Shown here: positions 19,101 to 26,180 of the stretch, one piece after another
Numbering within the stretch: position 1 is the first letter of the stretch
How the letters are laid out: the number at the start of each line of letters is the position of its first letter
Origin: Paenibacillus bouchesdurhonensis
GTDB taxonomy: Bacteria; Bacillota; Bacilli; Paenibacillales; Paenibacillaceae
NCBI RefSeq assembly: GCF_900155685.1
Contig: NZ_LT732547.1
Coordinates: 579,648-643,647 of the forward strand
DNA: 64,000 nucleotides
Direction of reading: 5' to 3'
Made by a program: the position numbers and the translations under genes
Notes under the pieces: model-generated
The model's database searches: none
Told to the model about the DNA's origin: nothing
What the model saw: the letters and a program-made list of their open reading frames with translations, nothing else

Positions 19101-20492
19101 ACAATGCCCGCCTCGTACTCGCTGCCATCCAGTCCGCGCCATGGCACGGTGATTCCCATTACGCAATCCGAGTATGAGCGGATTCAGCAGCAGGTTCCCG
19201 GCATTGAACAGCCGAGCATGGACATTAAAGTAACGGGAATTACTTTGGATCAGGGGAATGCGGTAGTCGCTGTAGGAGAGCAGTTGCAATTATCTGCAAG
19301 GATTACTCCAGTCGACGCTGTAAACAAAACGGTGGCTTGGTCGAGCAGTGATGAGGCGATTGTTGTAGTGAATGAAACAGGCTCAATCACGGCATTGAAG
19401 GAGGGCACGGCTTACGTAACGGTTACAACAGCTGACGGCGGTTATATGGCGGTAAGCGAGATCGTCGTGCAGGCCGATCAAGCTTCTGGGCACGTTCCGG
19501 TAACCGGAGTTTCACTTGATCGAGTCAAGCTGACCGTGACAGAAGGGGAGCAAGTGCAGCTGAATGCTGCCATAACGCCGGAGCAGGCTGCGAATAAAGC
19601 AGTAGTATGGTCGAGCAGCAATGACAAAGTCGCCGCGGTAGACAGTACGGGCAAGATCACTGCTCTGCAGGTCGGAACGGCGAGAATCGTGGTGACAACG
19701 GTAGACGGCGGATTTACAGCGCAAGCTGAAGTTAGCGTAGTCAGACGTTCTTCCGGCGGCGGAAATTCTGGTGGCGGAAGCAGCGGGTCTTCCTCCGGCG
19801 GCACTTCCCTTCCGAGCAAGGATAGCGGCAAAATGCCGAAGCCTGATGCTGAGTCTGAGCAAATTCCAGGGGCAGCGCCTGGACAAACGCCTGGACTAAC
19901 GCCAGAGCCGGGGGCAAATCCGCAATCGCCTGCTGGAAACATTCCATTCAAGGACGTGCAGAGCCACTGGGCGGCGGGCTCCATTCAGCGGCTGACGGAG
20001 CAGCAGTTCATGTATGGGTATCCTGACGGCAGCTTTAAACCAAATCAAAATATGAGCCGGGCGGAGTTTATGGTAGTTATTTCGCGCATACTCGGTTTGG
20101 AGGCTGCACAGGGAGAGTCTGCGTTTGCGGATGTTCGGGCAGACGCCTGGTACAGCAAATATCTGAATGCCGTGCATCAGCAGGGAATTGTGAAAGGCTT
20201 TGCTGACGGTACACTGAAGCCGGAACAGGAAATTACGAGGGAGGAGGCCTTTGCCATTCTCCATCGGATTGGGAAGTTTCAGTTGCTCGCAGCAAACAGC
20301 CATTCTGTCGATGGTGCCATTGAGCTGTCTTTTGCAGATCAGGATCAATTATCGGAGTGGGCGAAGGAAGCAGTTTCCGCATTTCACGAATCGCATATAC
20401 TAAGCGGATATCCCGATGGCACGATTAAACCAAAGAACAGTATTACTCGTGCGGAAATCGCAACGATATTATCCAAGCTGCTAGAGCTTTAA
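13104..20492 (+). CDS. giant S-layer-anchored protein with two GH43 modules, LamG and Ig-like domains
   Basis: The 2462-residue protein has a signal peptide (cut after about residue 31, RAASA). Domains in order are: LamG-like jellyrolls (about 40-265 and 281-519), two short bacterial Ig-like domains (521-718), GH43 module 1 (727-1046; D777 in GLRDPF, D911 in IDTTFIEH, E978 in NEGQ), LamG (1061-1296), LamG (1303-1526), two Ig-like domains (1533-1712), GH43 module 2 (1716-2033; D1773, D1902, E1961 in HTEGPTIF), two Big_2 domains (2041-2214), a Gly/Ser/Pro linker, and three SLH repeats (2283-2462). GH43 enzymes cleave arabinan, arabinoxylan or beta-galactan chains; the exact activity cannot be read. 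It is a single-gene unit. Confidence 0.93.
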   Translation: MTRKGVVSLFLSLLMIWMSLPGLSPRAASAADLSSSGTGDKLILHYDMKNVLGSTVVNSVTSSVYDGEWINQQQAQLVQEADYGYIDFAGGTAAQSYISIPEGVLNGLTDVTVSALVNWKGNQAAEWLFALGQDSSKYLYFTPKYNSDSSARFGIATDGWRNEVSARTGTLMANDWKLVTVVMSGTDGTLTLYMDGMQAAVGSTNGMTLADLNPVGGVSGFIGKSFYADTADDPYFGGKIADFRIYNEALSASEIAQLNAEAAAKILLIEGTQPSPSANAQKILHYDMKTTRTSGSETILKDVSGNTVSFDGLFRNPQNGQLVFNQKAGFVAFDGGSATSNSGYIEIPKGSDGSDLLSGLDAVTLSALVNWDDDGANRWIFGLGTVTDDAEYGNKYFFATPRHGSDNTAGTGISKAGWRNEALVKGAPPLQAGAWKLVTTVYSEAADTLTLYVDGVKVTSGSAKGIKLAEIIDPSAAFSGFIGKSIFKADGFYKGRVSDFQVYKGALTDQEVADLYAEAVSNISEVHQLVIEDAHASLKVADYLGAGDTSIDAITKDLTLSATGKHGVNISWSSDHPGVIAPNGAVTRPSIHAGDQVVQLTAELSYEGLTAQKAFTVKVLQEFTDAQKAALDADQLEIFNVQNIKGNIRLSTEGEHGSTVTWVSSHPQVVKGTAEAVAAGDLTQLGRVARPAVDTAVTLTATVGQGGETATRIFNLIVKRDPGALDYDAYFFSYFTGEYEGGEEISFATAEDPLMWRSLNNGQSILQSTMGEKGLRDPFVIRSPEGDKFYMLATDLKMGESTNFDQAQITGSHYMMVWESDDLVNWSEQRMVEVAPKKGGNTWAPEAFYDKNTGDYVVFWASSMKVEDTYGKYPNGRPAGQYNVMYYATTRDFHTFSEPKVFIDEGFPTIDTTFIEHNDMLYRFTKSEIGYKVYYEKAPQIFYDRDGIGPELNGYQYEPIAGTRSGNQGLIGHAGNNEGQTVFKDIHEDKWYLFLDSWPYHVRVSTNLEDGTQFKENLLPSSAYALPPGPRHGTVIPITRAEYDALQAAYGVAGPAPAIQPVVHYTFDPADIVGTTVKDVSGNGRDAQLVGGAAVVTQDAVGGMGGAIELDGRTGYVQLPDNLIQDLNLQQATFSTWVKADKNQANQRIFDFSSETGRAVNRNTMYLSTQGDSGNLEFAIITPFTEKFANESAVLGANYKYAVKASRMDAGVWQHVALTIEDFDAVLYVNGVEAARSSTYNVEPRMLLETTMNYIGKSRNGAHPLFDGRFDDFRIYNRALTADEIVALADEVVDDPSEQPSNAEKILHYDMHHIEGTVVKDQTGRFDGTWVNSQQAEWLHTAEAGTLSFTGGSTSSYIEIPQGVLTGLTDITVSSLVHWKGAHSAEWIFALGQDSNKYLFVTPKRNSGDGSARLGLGITSWNNEAAANAATGSLEADEWKLVTAVMSETEGTLTLYIDGVEVAADSTRGYTLSQINNVGGSSGYVGKSFYEADPYYSGMIADFRVYDGALTAAEIKGLQGEAEAKAAYLRELTLQQSADRLDYAHFLNQNSSKDEITTSLAFPEKGEYGTIITWQSQNEALVTNQGEVIRPAHEAGNQSVNLIATLSNGAHSLTKMFTVTIVSKSSNAEALKADVEALQVHNINDVRGNLTLPTAGENGSTITWVSERPEIVTATGEVNRPTHGSGDATVKLTARITLNNEVMTKAFLAVVREMPVREDYTAYVFTYFTGEGKANGEQIYFALSEGNDPLRWRELNNGNPALISNLGEKGLRDPFIIRSPEGDKFYLIATDLRIYGNGDWHRSQTNGSRSIMVWESRDLINWSEQRMVEVSPPEAGNTWAPEIIYDRTTGEYVVFWASKLYDNEEQRKNGATHQRMVYAKTRDFYTFTKPEIYMDYGYSIIDTTMIEHDGQIYRFTKDERGNSASSPNGKYIFQEAGDTVFDPNYRLILEGLGKGMVGHTEGPTIFKSNTEEKWYLFLDEFAQRGYVPLETTDLASGIWTMPASYSLPSSPRHGTVIPITQSEYERIQQQVPGIEQPSMDIKVTGITLDQGNAVVAVGEQLQLSARITPVDAVNKTVAWSSSDEAIVVVNETGSITALKEGTAYVTVTTADGGYMAVSEIVVQADQASGHVPVTGVSLDRVKLTVTEGEQVQLNAAITPEQAANKAVVWSSSNDKVAAVDSTGKITALQVGTARIVVTTVDGGFTAQAEVSVVRRSSGGGNSGGGSSGSSSGGTSLPSKDSGKMPKPDAESEQIPGAAPGQTPGLTPEPGANPQSPAGNIPFKDVQSHWAAGSIQRLTEQQFMYGYPDGSFKPNQNMSRAEFMVVISRILGLEAAQGESAFADVRADAWYSKYLNAVHQQGIVKGFADGTLKPEQEITREEAFAILHRIGKFQLLAANSHSVDGAIELSFADQDQLSEWAKEAVSAFHESHILSGYPDGTIKPKNSITRAEIATILSKLLEL

Positions 20493-20520
20493 TCTATGGG
20501 GTTAAACATCATCTTAAGCT

Positions 20521-20564
20521 AAAAAAGGCGGGGAGTGGATCATACGAAATGATCCGCTCCCCGC
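20521..20564. terminator. bidirectional terminator between the GH43 gene and the CPBP-like gene
   Basis: A 15-bp stem (20528-20542 with 20550-20564) closes a 7-base loop. Six A at 20521-20526 give a U-run for minus-strand transcripts, and a weaker T-rich tail follows on the plus side. Confidence 0.85.
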
Positions 20565-20584
20565 TTGCTTTGTCCTCAGAACTA

Positions 20585-20974
20585 TTATCCGTCGTTTTCC
20601 GCCTTGCTATTATTCAGATCATTTCCGAACAGACTGGTTAAGAGCATAACTGCCACGCTTAATGCAATAAGCACGAATACCCATATGATGATCCGCAGCC
20701 CATCCTTTGCCTGAAACTTGCTTAATCCAACCTCTGCCCAAGGCAAATGTTTTGGACGAAGAGCAAGGAGGTATAAGCCCGTAAGCAGGACAATCGCAAT
20801 CGTTAGCCCTGTTAGTGTGCCTGAGTATAGCGAGTCGTCCAACCAGGATTGATACAAGCTCTCGGCTCCGTATTTCACTCCGGCCATCACGAAGATGAAC
20901 TCGAGCAGCAACAGCAGCGCGAATTCCCTCCATGTCCATGGATCTTTGGTTCTCCATTCTGTCATACTGTTCAT
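20585..20974 (-). CDS. truncated CPBP-family-like membrane protein
   Basis: The 129-residue protein starts at ATG 20974 behind AAAGGAG. It has three predicted membrane segments (about residues 15-32, 50-72 and 92-112). From memory, the N-terminus (MNSMTEWRTKDPWTWREFAL) and the segment ending in NNSKAEN resemble the N-terminal part of Paenibacillus CPBP-type intramembrane proteases. The protease core with its EExxxR and two histidine motifs is missing: two stops (TAA TAG) occur right after and a terminator follows within 20 bases. It is either a deletion remnant or a short derivative. A MerR-type promoter drives it. Confidence 0.6.
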   Translation of the reverse strand: MNSMTEWRTKDPWTWREFALLLLLEFIFVMAGVKYGAESLYQSWLDDSLYSGTLTGLTIAIVLLTGLYLLALRPKHLPWAEVGLSKFQAKDGLRIIIWVFVLIALSVAVMLLTSLFGNDLNNSKAENDG

Positions 20975-21014
20975 GGCAAGCTCCTTTCCAATCCCCTCCT
21001 GTGTTATAATTTGC

Positions 21015-21045
21015 ATTATAAAAGGTGACGTAACGTTACCTTCAA
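21015..21045 (-). promoter_or_regulatory. MerR-type promoter with 19-bp spacer and operator
   Basis: Read on the minus strand, TTGAAG (21040-21045) and TATAAT (21015-21020) are separated by 19 bp. The spacer is filled by a 21-bp near-palindrome (21022-21042) with ends AAGGT / ACCTT around ACGT-A-ACGT. Over-long spacers with a dyad are the signature of promoters twisted open by MerR-family activators. Confidence 0.85.
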
Positions 21046-21069
21046 GTGACTTTTTCTGGAGGCTCGAAA

Positions 21070-21816
21070 ATGGCTGGCTGGACAACCGGACAAGTATCCA
21101 AACTGCGGAATATTTCAGTACGCACGCTGCGTTATTATGATCAGATAGGACTTCTAACGCCAAGCCTTAAGCTGGATAATGGCCGTCGCTACTACTCGGA
21201 GGAAGATTTGTTTACGCTTGAGAAAATCATGCTGCTCAAATCCCTCTCCCTGTCGCTAGAGGATATCCAGAAGGTGCTAGGACAGCTATCCTTGCGGGAT
21301 ATCTTAATCGCCCACCATCAGCATCTCCGAGAGAAACTTTCTACTTTGCAGGCGAGTATCGTGAATACCGCATCGCTTATCAATATGCTGGATCTGGAAG
21401 GAGGCGTTTCCTGGGAGCGGGTGTCCGCCCTCGTCCAGAATGCGCAGACCGGTACGAAGAAATGGACGGATTACTTTGCTGAGGAGGAACGCGAGTTCCT
21501 GCAAAGAGCCTTGCCTGCTTTGGAAAGCGGAGACCGGGCAACCCAGCAGTATGTTTCACTGCTTCGGCGAATCGAGCATTGTGTGAAATATTCTATTTCC
21601 CCTGAGTCAGAGGAGGGGTATAGGCTTGCCTGCGAGCTGATTGAGTTGTCGGATGAAACCTTCGGCGGGGACGAGGAACTGATGGACAGGTTCTGGGAAA
21701 TTCGTAAGCAGCCTGCCGAGGATACGGGACTTTATCCAGTATCGCCGGAGGTATTGGATTTTGTGGAGCGGTCTATTTCATACGCAATGATGAAAAGGAC
21801 GAGCAAAGATGTTTAA
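21070..21816 (+). CDS. MerR family transcriptional regulator
   Basis: The 248-residue protein has the MerR winged helix-turn-helix (WTTGQVSKLRNISVRTLRYY, then NGRRYYSEEDLFTLEKI), a dimerisation coiled coil (about 75-110), and a C-terminal helical domain of about 140 residues like the TipAS drug-recognition domain. I start it at ATG 21070, seven bases after GGAGG (21058-21062). It is divergent from the CPBP-like gene, whose promoter contains a MerR dyad, and it overlaps the region upstream of the UlaG-like gene. It probably senses a small hydrophobic ligand; which one is unknown. Confidence 0.92.
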   Translation: MAGWTTGQVSKLRNISVRTLRYYDQIGLLTPSLKLDNGRRYYSEEDLFTLEKIMLLKSLSLSLEDIQKVLGQLSLRDILIAHHQHLREKLSTLQASIVNTASLINMLDLEGGVSWERVSALVQNAQTGTKKWTDYFAEEEREFLQRALPALESGDRATQQYVSLLRRIEHCVKYSISPESEEGYRLACELIELSDETFGGDEELMDRFWEIRKQPAEDTGLYPVSPEVLDFVERSISYAMMKRTSKDV

Positions 21817-21856
21817 TAGATCATTAAAGAAGTTTAGATCGACAGGAGGGCTAATT

Positions 21857-22708
21857 ATGGCTAAGCATCACAGACGAGGAGCAGAATTGATCCAGGAAGT
21901 GAACCGCACTGAGCTTCCCTTCGGAACGCTGGCAATTTGGTTTTTAGGTCAGGAGAGCGTAATTATAAAAGGTGATGGAGTAACAGTGTACGTGGATCCC
22001 TATGTATCGGATCACCTGGATCTTCCCCGTTCTTATCCCGCGCCGATTGCCCCGGAAGATATTACTGGAGCTGACCTGTGTCTGATTACTCATGAGCACG
22101 TAGATCATATGGACGCGGGAACACTGCCTATTTTTCATCGTCAAAACAAGGAGGCGCCTATTATGGCCCCCGCTTGCTGCAAATCCGCTTTGATCGAAAT
22201 GGGCGTGCAGGCTTCGCAAATTCTTGAAGCAGACGACAGCCAAAAGGCAGAGCTGTTCTCCAAAATAAAAATTACGACAATTCCTGCGGCACATGAACAA
22301 CTGGACAAGGATTCGGCTGGAAAGCATCGCTACGTGGGATATGTGATTGAACTGAATGGTGTTACTTTATATCATGCCGGAGATACGGTAATTTTCCCTG
22401 AACTGGTGGAGCAAATGAGCGCGATCCAAACTGACGTTGCCCTGCTTCCGATTAACGGGGCTGATTATTTCCGCCGGGAGCGCGGGATTGTCGGCAATAT
22501 GAACTACAGGGAAGCGGCCGAGTTCGCGGTGAGAATCGGTGCGGAGACGGCCATTCCGCTGCATTATGACGTATTTGCGGGGAATGCCGAGAAGCCGGGA
22601 CATTTCGTGGACTACCTTTATGAACACTTTCCTGAGCAGAAATGCCATGTCATGGCTCGCGGCGAGCGGTTCATATATGTGAAGAGCAGCACCTTCCTTC
22701 GGCCGTAA
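21857..22708 (+). CDS. MBL-fold metallohydrolase, UlaG-like
   Basis: The 283-residue protein has the metallo-beta-lactamase signature THEHVDHMD (H79, H81, D83, H84), the later LYHAGDTVIF and the C-terminal IPLHYDVF histidine. The fold and length fit the UlaG (L-ascorbate-6-phosphate lactonase) group, but no ascorbate PTS is nearby, so the substrate is open. ATG 21857 follows ACAGGAGGG; the longer in-frame version back to 21809 overlaps the end of merR and lacks a ribosome site. The gene is probably co-transcribed with merR (41-base gap). Confidence 0.88.
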   Translation: MAKHHRRGAELIQEVNRTELPFGTLAIWFLGQESVIIKGDGVTVYVDPYVSDHLDLPRSYPAPIAPEDITGADLCLITHEHVDHMDAGTLPIFHRQNKEAPIMAPACCKSALIEMGVQASQILEADDSQKAELFSKIKITTIPAAHEQLDKDSAGKHRYVGYVIELNGVTLYHAGDTVIFPELVEQMSAIQTDVALLPINGADYFRRERGIVGNMNYREAAEFAVRIGAETAIPLHYDVFAGNAEKPGHFVDYLYEHFPEQKCHVMARGERFIYVKSSTFLRP

Positions 22709-22725
22709 GGCCGAGGGAGATTTTT
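22695..22725 (+). terminator. terminator overlapping the stop of the UlaG-like gene
   Basis: TCCTTCGGCC (22695-22704) pairs with GGCCGAGGGA (22709-22718) around loop GTAA, followed by TTTTT at 22721-22725. The stem includes the stop codon. Confidence 0.8.
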
Positions 22726-22836
22726 GATAGTGTCTGGTTAGACGCTTTTCTCATTTCGGTGGCATCTCTTTAAGCAGGTAATTTAGGCTAGCCACCATCG
22801 TGCAGCTTAACACTGTGAGCAGTGAGCGGTGCAAAA

Positions 22837-23721
22837 TCATTTTAATGGCCGATACCGCATGAAAATCCAGACCCCGACAAGGATGATAAGCCCAGAAAAT
22901 AGCTGCAATCCCGTCAGTACTTCGCCAAGGAGTACCCAAGCGAGCAGGGAGGCGCAGATCGGCTCGCCCAGAATGGCCATGGAAACTGTGGTGGCATTCA
23001 TGTACTTCAGCAGCCAATTAAACAGGTAATGGCCGAACAGGGTAGATACGATGGACATGAGGAGGAATATTCCCCACTCCTTCGCAGGGTACCCGGTAAA
23101 CGGATAATCCATCGTCAGATTATACCCGGCCAACGAACAGGCTGCCATGAAGAACATCCAGAAGTTATATGGCAGAGCGTTCAGCTCTTTGCGCAGGTGC
23201 TGGGCAATCAGCATATTGATGGATATTGTCAATGTGCCGAGCAGTGATAACACGTCTCCGTATAGGGCGGTGCCTGACAAGCGGAAATCTCCAGAGCCAA
23301 TCGCGATGGAGCCGACTACCGCGATGCCCATGCCCAGCAGCATCATGCGGTTGATCCTGTCCTTGAACAGCCAGATCGAGCCGAGCATGACGAGTACGGG
23401 CTGCAGCGTTAGAATGACCGTCGAGCTTGCTACGCTCGTAAATCGCAACGAGTTCATCCATAGCAGAAAATGGAGCCCTAACAGCATGCCTGATACGGCG
23501 AGCAGCCCCCATTGTTTCGGTTTGAGCCGCAGCATTTCATGCCTGCTTCGCCAGGCGAAAGGAAGCAGAATCAAATTGGTGATGAATAAGCGGTACATCG
23601 CGATAACGGATGCCTCCGTATTCGACCAGCGAACAAAGATGGCCGAGAAAGAAATGGCGACGATGCCTAGTACAAAGAACACTTCATATGTTCTCCCGGC
23701 ACGTTGGCTGCCAGATGACAT
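22837..23721 (-). CDS. EamA/DMT family transporter
   Basis: The 294-residue protein has ten predicted membrane segments arranged as two EamA repeats (about 12-145 and 155-288). Each repeat has the typical late segments, such as ASSTVILTLQPVLVMLGSIW and TTVSMAILGEPICASLLAWV. Members export amino acids, amines or other metabolites; the cargo is not predictable. Its own promoter must lie in the 23722-23954 gap shared with the divergent nitroreductase gene. Confidence 0.93.
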   Translation of the reverse strand: MSSGSQRAGRTYEVFFVLGIVAISFSAIFVRWSNTEASVIAMYRLFITNLILLPFAWRSRHEMLRLKPKQWGLLAVSGMLLGLHFLLWMNSLRFTSVASSTVILTLQPVLVMLGSIWLFKDRINRMMLLGMGIAVVGSIAIGSGDFRLSGTALYGDVLSLLGTLTISINMLIAQHLRKELNALPYNFWMFFMAACSLAGYNLTMDYPFTGYPAKEWGIFLLMSIVSTLFGHYLFNWLLKYMNATTVSMAILGEPICASLLAWVLLGEVLTGLQLFSGLIILVGVWIFMRYRPLK

Positions 23722-23954
23722 GTATTAAACTCCCTTCAGTGATGCTTATTATCGTTGCTGAGTTGGAGTCGCAAAAATTAATTTTTTGGAGATCCACAAC
23801 ATTCTATTATACGAGCATTTAGGAGAATTGAGAATTGATAGATTTTGTTTTTCATGAGAAAAGAGTTGTCTTGATGTGAGTAAAGGATTCGAGCAGCCCC
23901 ATATTTGCTTGTAAATGTTAGAATGGAAGGGTAGAAGGAGGAGGTTAACGAGCT

Positions 23955-24533
23955 ATGGATGTAATGGAAGCTATTCATACCAGAAGAAGTATTGGAAAAG
24001 TCAAACAAGACAAAATTTCCGTGGAGATAATTGAGCGGATTCTTGAGGCTGGAACCTGGGCACCCAATCATAGACATACCGAGCCATGGCAGTTCTTCGT
24101 CCTCAGAGGAAAGGGCCGGGAGCAATTGGGCCAGGCGCTGGCGGACATCATGCGGGAGGGGCTGGAAGACCCCGATTCTCCTGAAGCCCAGGAGTCAATG
24201 GATAAAGCCTGCGCCAAGGCATTTCGTGCACCTGTTATTATTGCCGTAGCCGTAACCCCTGTTGATCGGCCGGGCGTGATCGAGCTGGAGGAATACGGGG
24301 CCGTATTTGCTGCAATACAGAACATGCTGCTGGCGACCCATAGTTTGGGGCTAGGAGCGGTATGGAGAACGGGAGAGCCGTGTTATCACCATATTATGAA
24401 TGAAGCCTTTGGACTTCGCTCGCAGGATAAAATGCTGGGGTTCATTTACCTCGGTGTTTCGGATATGGGCGAGCTGAATGGGAAGAGAGCAGACTTTCGC
24501 AGTAAGACCGTTTGGATCGGCGAAGAAGAATAG
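23955..24533 (+). CDS. nitroreductase family protein
   Basis: The 192-residue FMN-dependent nitroreductase-family protein begins with MDVMEAIHTRRSIGKVKQDK, where RRSI is the FMN phosphate-binding arginine motif. It has WAPNHRHTEPWQF at residues 35-47 and GLGAVWRTG near 134. These proteins reduce nitro groups, quinones or flavins with NAD(P)H. ATG 23955 follows AAGGAGGAGG. It is divergent from the EamA transporter gene and convergent with the CNNM-like gene. Confidence 0.93.
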   Translation: MDVMEAIHTRRSIGKVKQDKISVEIIERILEAGTWAPNHRHTEPWQFFVLRGKGREQLGQALADIMREGLEDPDSPEAQESMDKACAKAFRAPVIIAVAVTPVDRPGVIELEEYGAVFAAIQNMLLATHSLGLGAVWRTGEPCYHHIMNEAFGLRSQDKMLGFIYLGVSDMGELNGKRADFRSKTVWIGEEE

Positions 24534-24579
24534 ACAAAGGAAGCTCCCCAGCTTCCCACAGGACGAGTTTATAAATAAT

Positions 24580-24628
24580 AAAGAACCTCAATCCTTAAGG
24601 GAGTACATCCCGGTGATTGAGGTTCTTT
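24580..24628. terminator. bidirectional terminator
   Basis: AAAGAACCTCAATC (24580-24593) and GATTGAGGTTCTTT (24615-24628) form a perfect 14-bp stem between the convergent nitroreductase and CNNM-like genes, with A-rich and T-rich flanks. Confidence 0.85.
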
Positions 24629-24651
24629 CATGTTCTATCTATTCAAAATAC

Positions 24652-25986
24652 TTATTCAAATGCTTCTTCATGCTCGGTGGCTTGTTTAATAATTTCAAGC
24701 TTTCTGAAACGATGCGGTTCTTTCTCCAGCAGCTTAAAAATAAGGCCCTGATGCTCGAATGTCTCGTCTTCATTCATTTCCGGGTTCATGCCGTACAACC
24801 AGCCGCCGATCGTATCGACATCCTCCGTATTCAGATCGGTCAGCATGATGTCGTTAATCTGATTAATCGTTACCTTGCCATCGACGACCACATGGTGTTC
24901 ATCCAGATGGACAATCGGTTGTTCTTCTTCTTTATCGAACTCGTCGCGGATTTCTCCGACGATTTCTTCGAGGATGTCCTCAATGGTGATCAACCCCGCC
25001 GTACCACCGTATTCATCGATTAATATGGCGATATGAGTACCTTCGTGCTGCATTCTTTTTAACAGCTCATTGACCGGAGTCACCTCAGATACAGCCATAA
25101 CCGGCTGCAGAATCGAGGAAATCTCTAGGTTTGGGTTATCCTCGTACGCGAGGAAGAATTGTTTCGTATTGATAATACCCACGATATTATCCTTATGTCC
25201 CTCGACAACAGGAAAGCGGGTATACTGCTGTTCTTTAATGATCCCCAGGTTCTCTTCCCGGGTCTTGTCTGTATATAAGCACACCATATCAGTGCGCGGA
25301 ATCATAATTTCTTTGGCTAGCATATTATCAAAAGCAAATATTCGGTTCACGTACCCGTATTCGCTTTGATTGATTTTACCGCTTTCGAAGCTTTCGTTAA
25401 TGATGATTTGCAGTTCTTCCTCCGAGTGAGCTTCTTCATGCTCGCTGGCAGGCTTGATTCCAAAAAGGCGTACAAGCTGAAGTGCAGATCCGTTGAGCGC
25501 CCAAATGAATGGGTGCATGATCTTGGTAAAAATGATAAGTGGTTTTGCTGTAATCAAGGCAACCTGCTCCGCTCTGCGAATGGCGATCGTCTTTGGAGCC
25601 AATTCTCCTACAACAACGTGAAGGTAAGTAATTACGGCAAAAGAGATGATAAATGAAATAACGCTGCTTACTGCTTCAGGTACATTTAAACTATGGAGCA
25701 GTGGGTGAAGCATTTTCTCCACTGTCGGTTCTCCTAACCAGCCAAGTCCGAGCGCTGTAATTGTAATTCCCAATTGGCAAGCCGACAAGTAACCGTCCAG
25801 ATTGCTAGTCACTTGTTTGACCGAGAGAGCATTCTTACTCCCTTCGGCTATCATTTGATCCACCCGACTTGCCCGTACCCGTACGATAGCAAATTCCACG
25901 GCTACGAAAAACGCTGTAAACCCGATTAGTATGGCGACCAGCACCAAGTATAGTGCCAAAAGCCTGTCACTATCCATTCGATTCAT
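24652..25986 (-). CDS. CNNM/CorC-type (hemolysin family) membrane protein
   Basis: The 444-residue protein has a DUF21/CNNM transmembrane domain (about residues 1-200, four membrane segments), a CBS-domain pair (about 215-340, including MIPRTDMVCLYTDKTREEN and HIAILIDEYGGTAGLITIED), and a C-terminal CorC/HlyC domain (about 350-435). Relatives mediate magnesium export or resistance, and the name hemolysin is historical. The start at 25986 has an in-frame alternative three codons in. It is transcribed alone towards the nitroreductase gene. Confidence 0.93.
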   Translation of the reverse strand: MNRMDSDRLLALYLVLVAILIGFTAFFVAVEFAIVRVRASRVDQMIAEGSKNALSVKQVTSNLDGYLSACQLGITITALGLGWLGEPTVEKMLHPLLHSLNVPEAVSSVISFIISFAVITYLHVVVGELAPKTIAIRRAEQVALITAKPLIIFTKIMHPFIWALNGSALQLVRLFGIKPASEHEEAHSEEELQIIINESFESGKINQSEYGYVNRIFAFDNMLAKEIMIPRTDMVCLYTDKTREENLGIIKEQQYTRFPVVEGHKDNIVGIINTKQFFLAYEDNPNLEISSILQPVMAVSEVTPVNELLKRMQHEGTHIAILIDEYGGTAGLITIEDILEEIVGEIRDEFDKEEEQPIVHLDEHHVVVDGKVTINQINDIMLTDLNTEDVDTIGGWLYGMNPEMNEDETFEHQGLIFKLLEKEPHRFRKLEIIKQATEHEEAFE

Positions 25987-26180
25987 CTACTCCTTTAAAT
26001 AATAAGATATGAAATACTATTAATTATATAGCATGCTTTACTGGAAAGCTAATGGAAGACACAATTTTGCCACAAATGAAATTTTACAATAAATTTACAA
26101 TAAAACCATCGTGAGGAATTTATTCGCATTTATTATAAAAAAGTAATCTATGAATTTAGAGAGGGAGGAATCGATTACGA

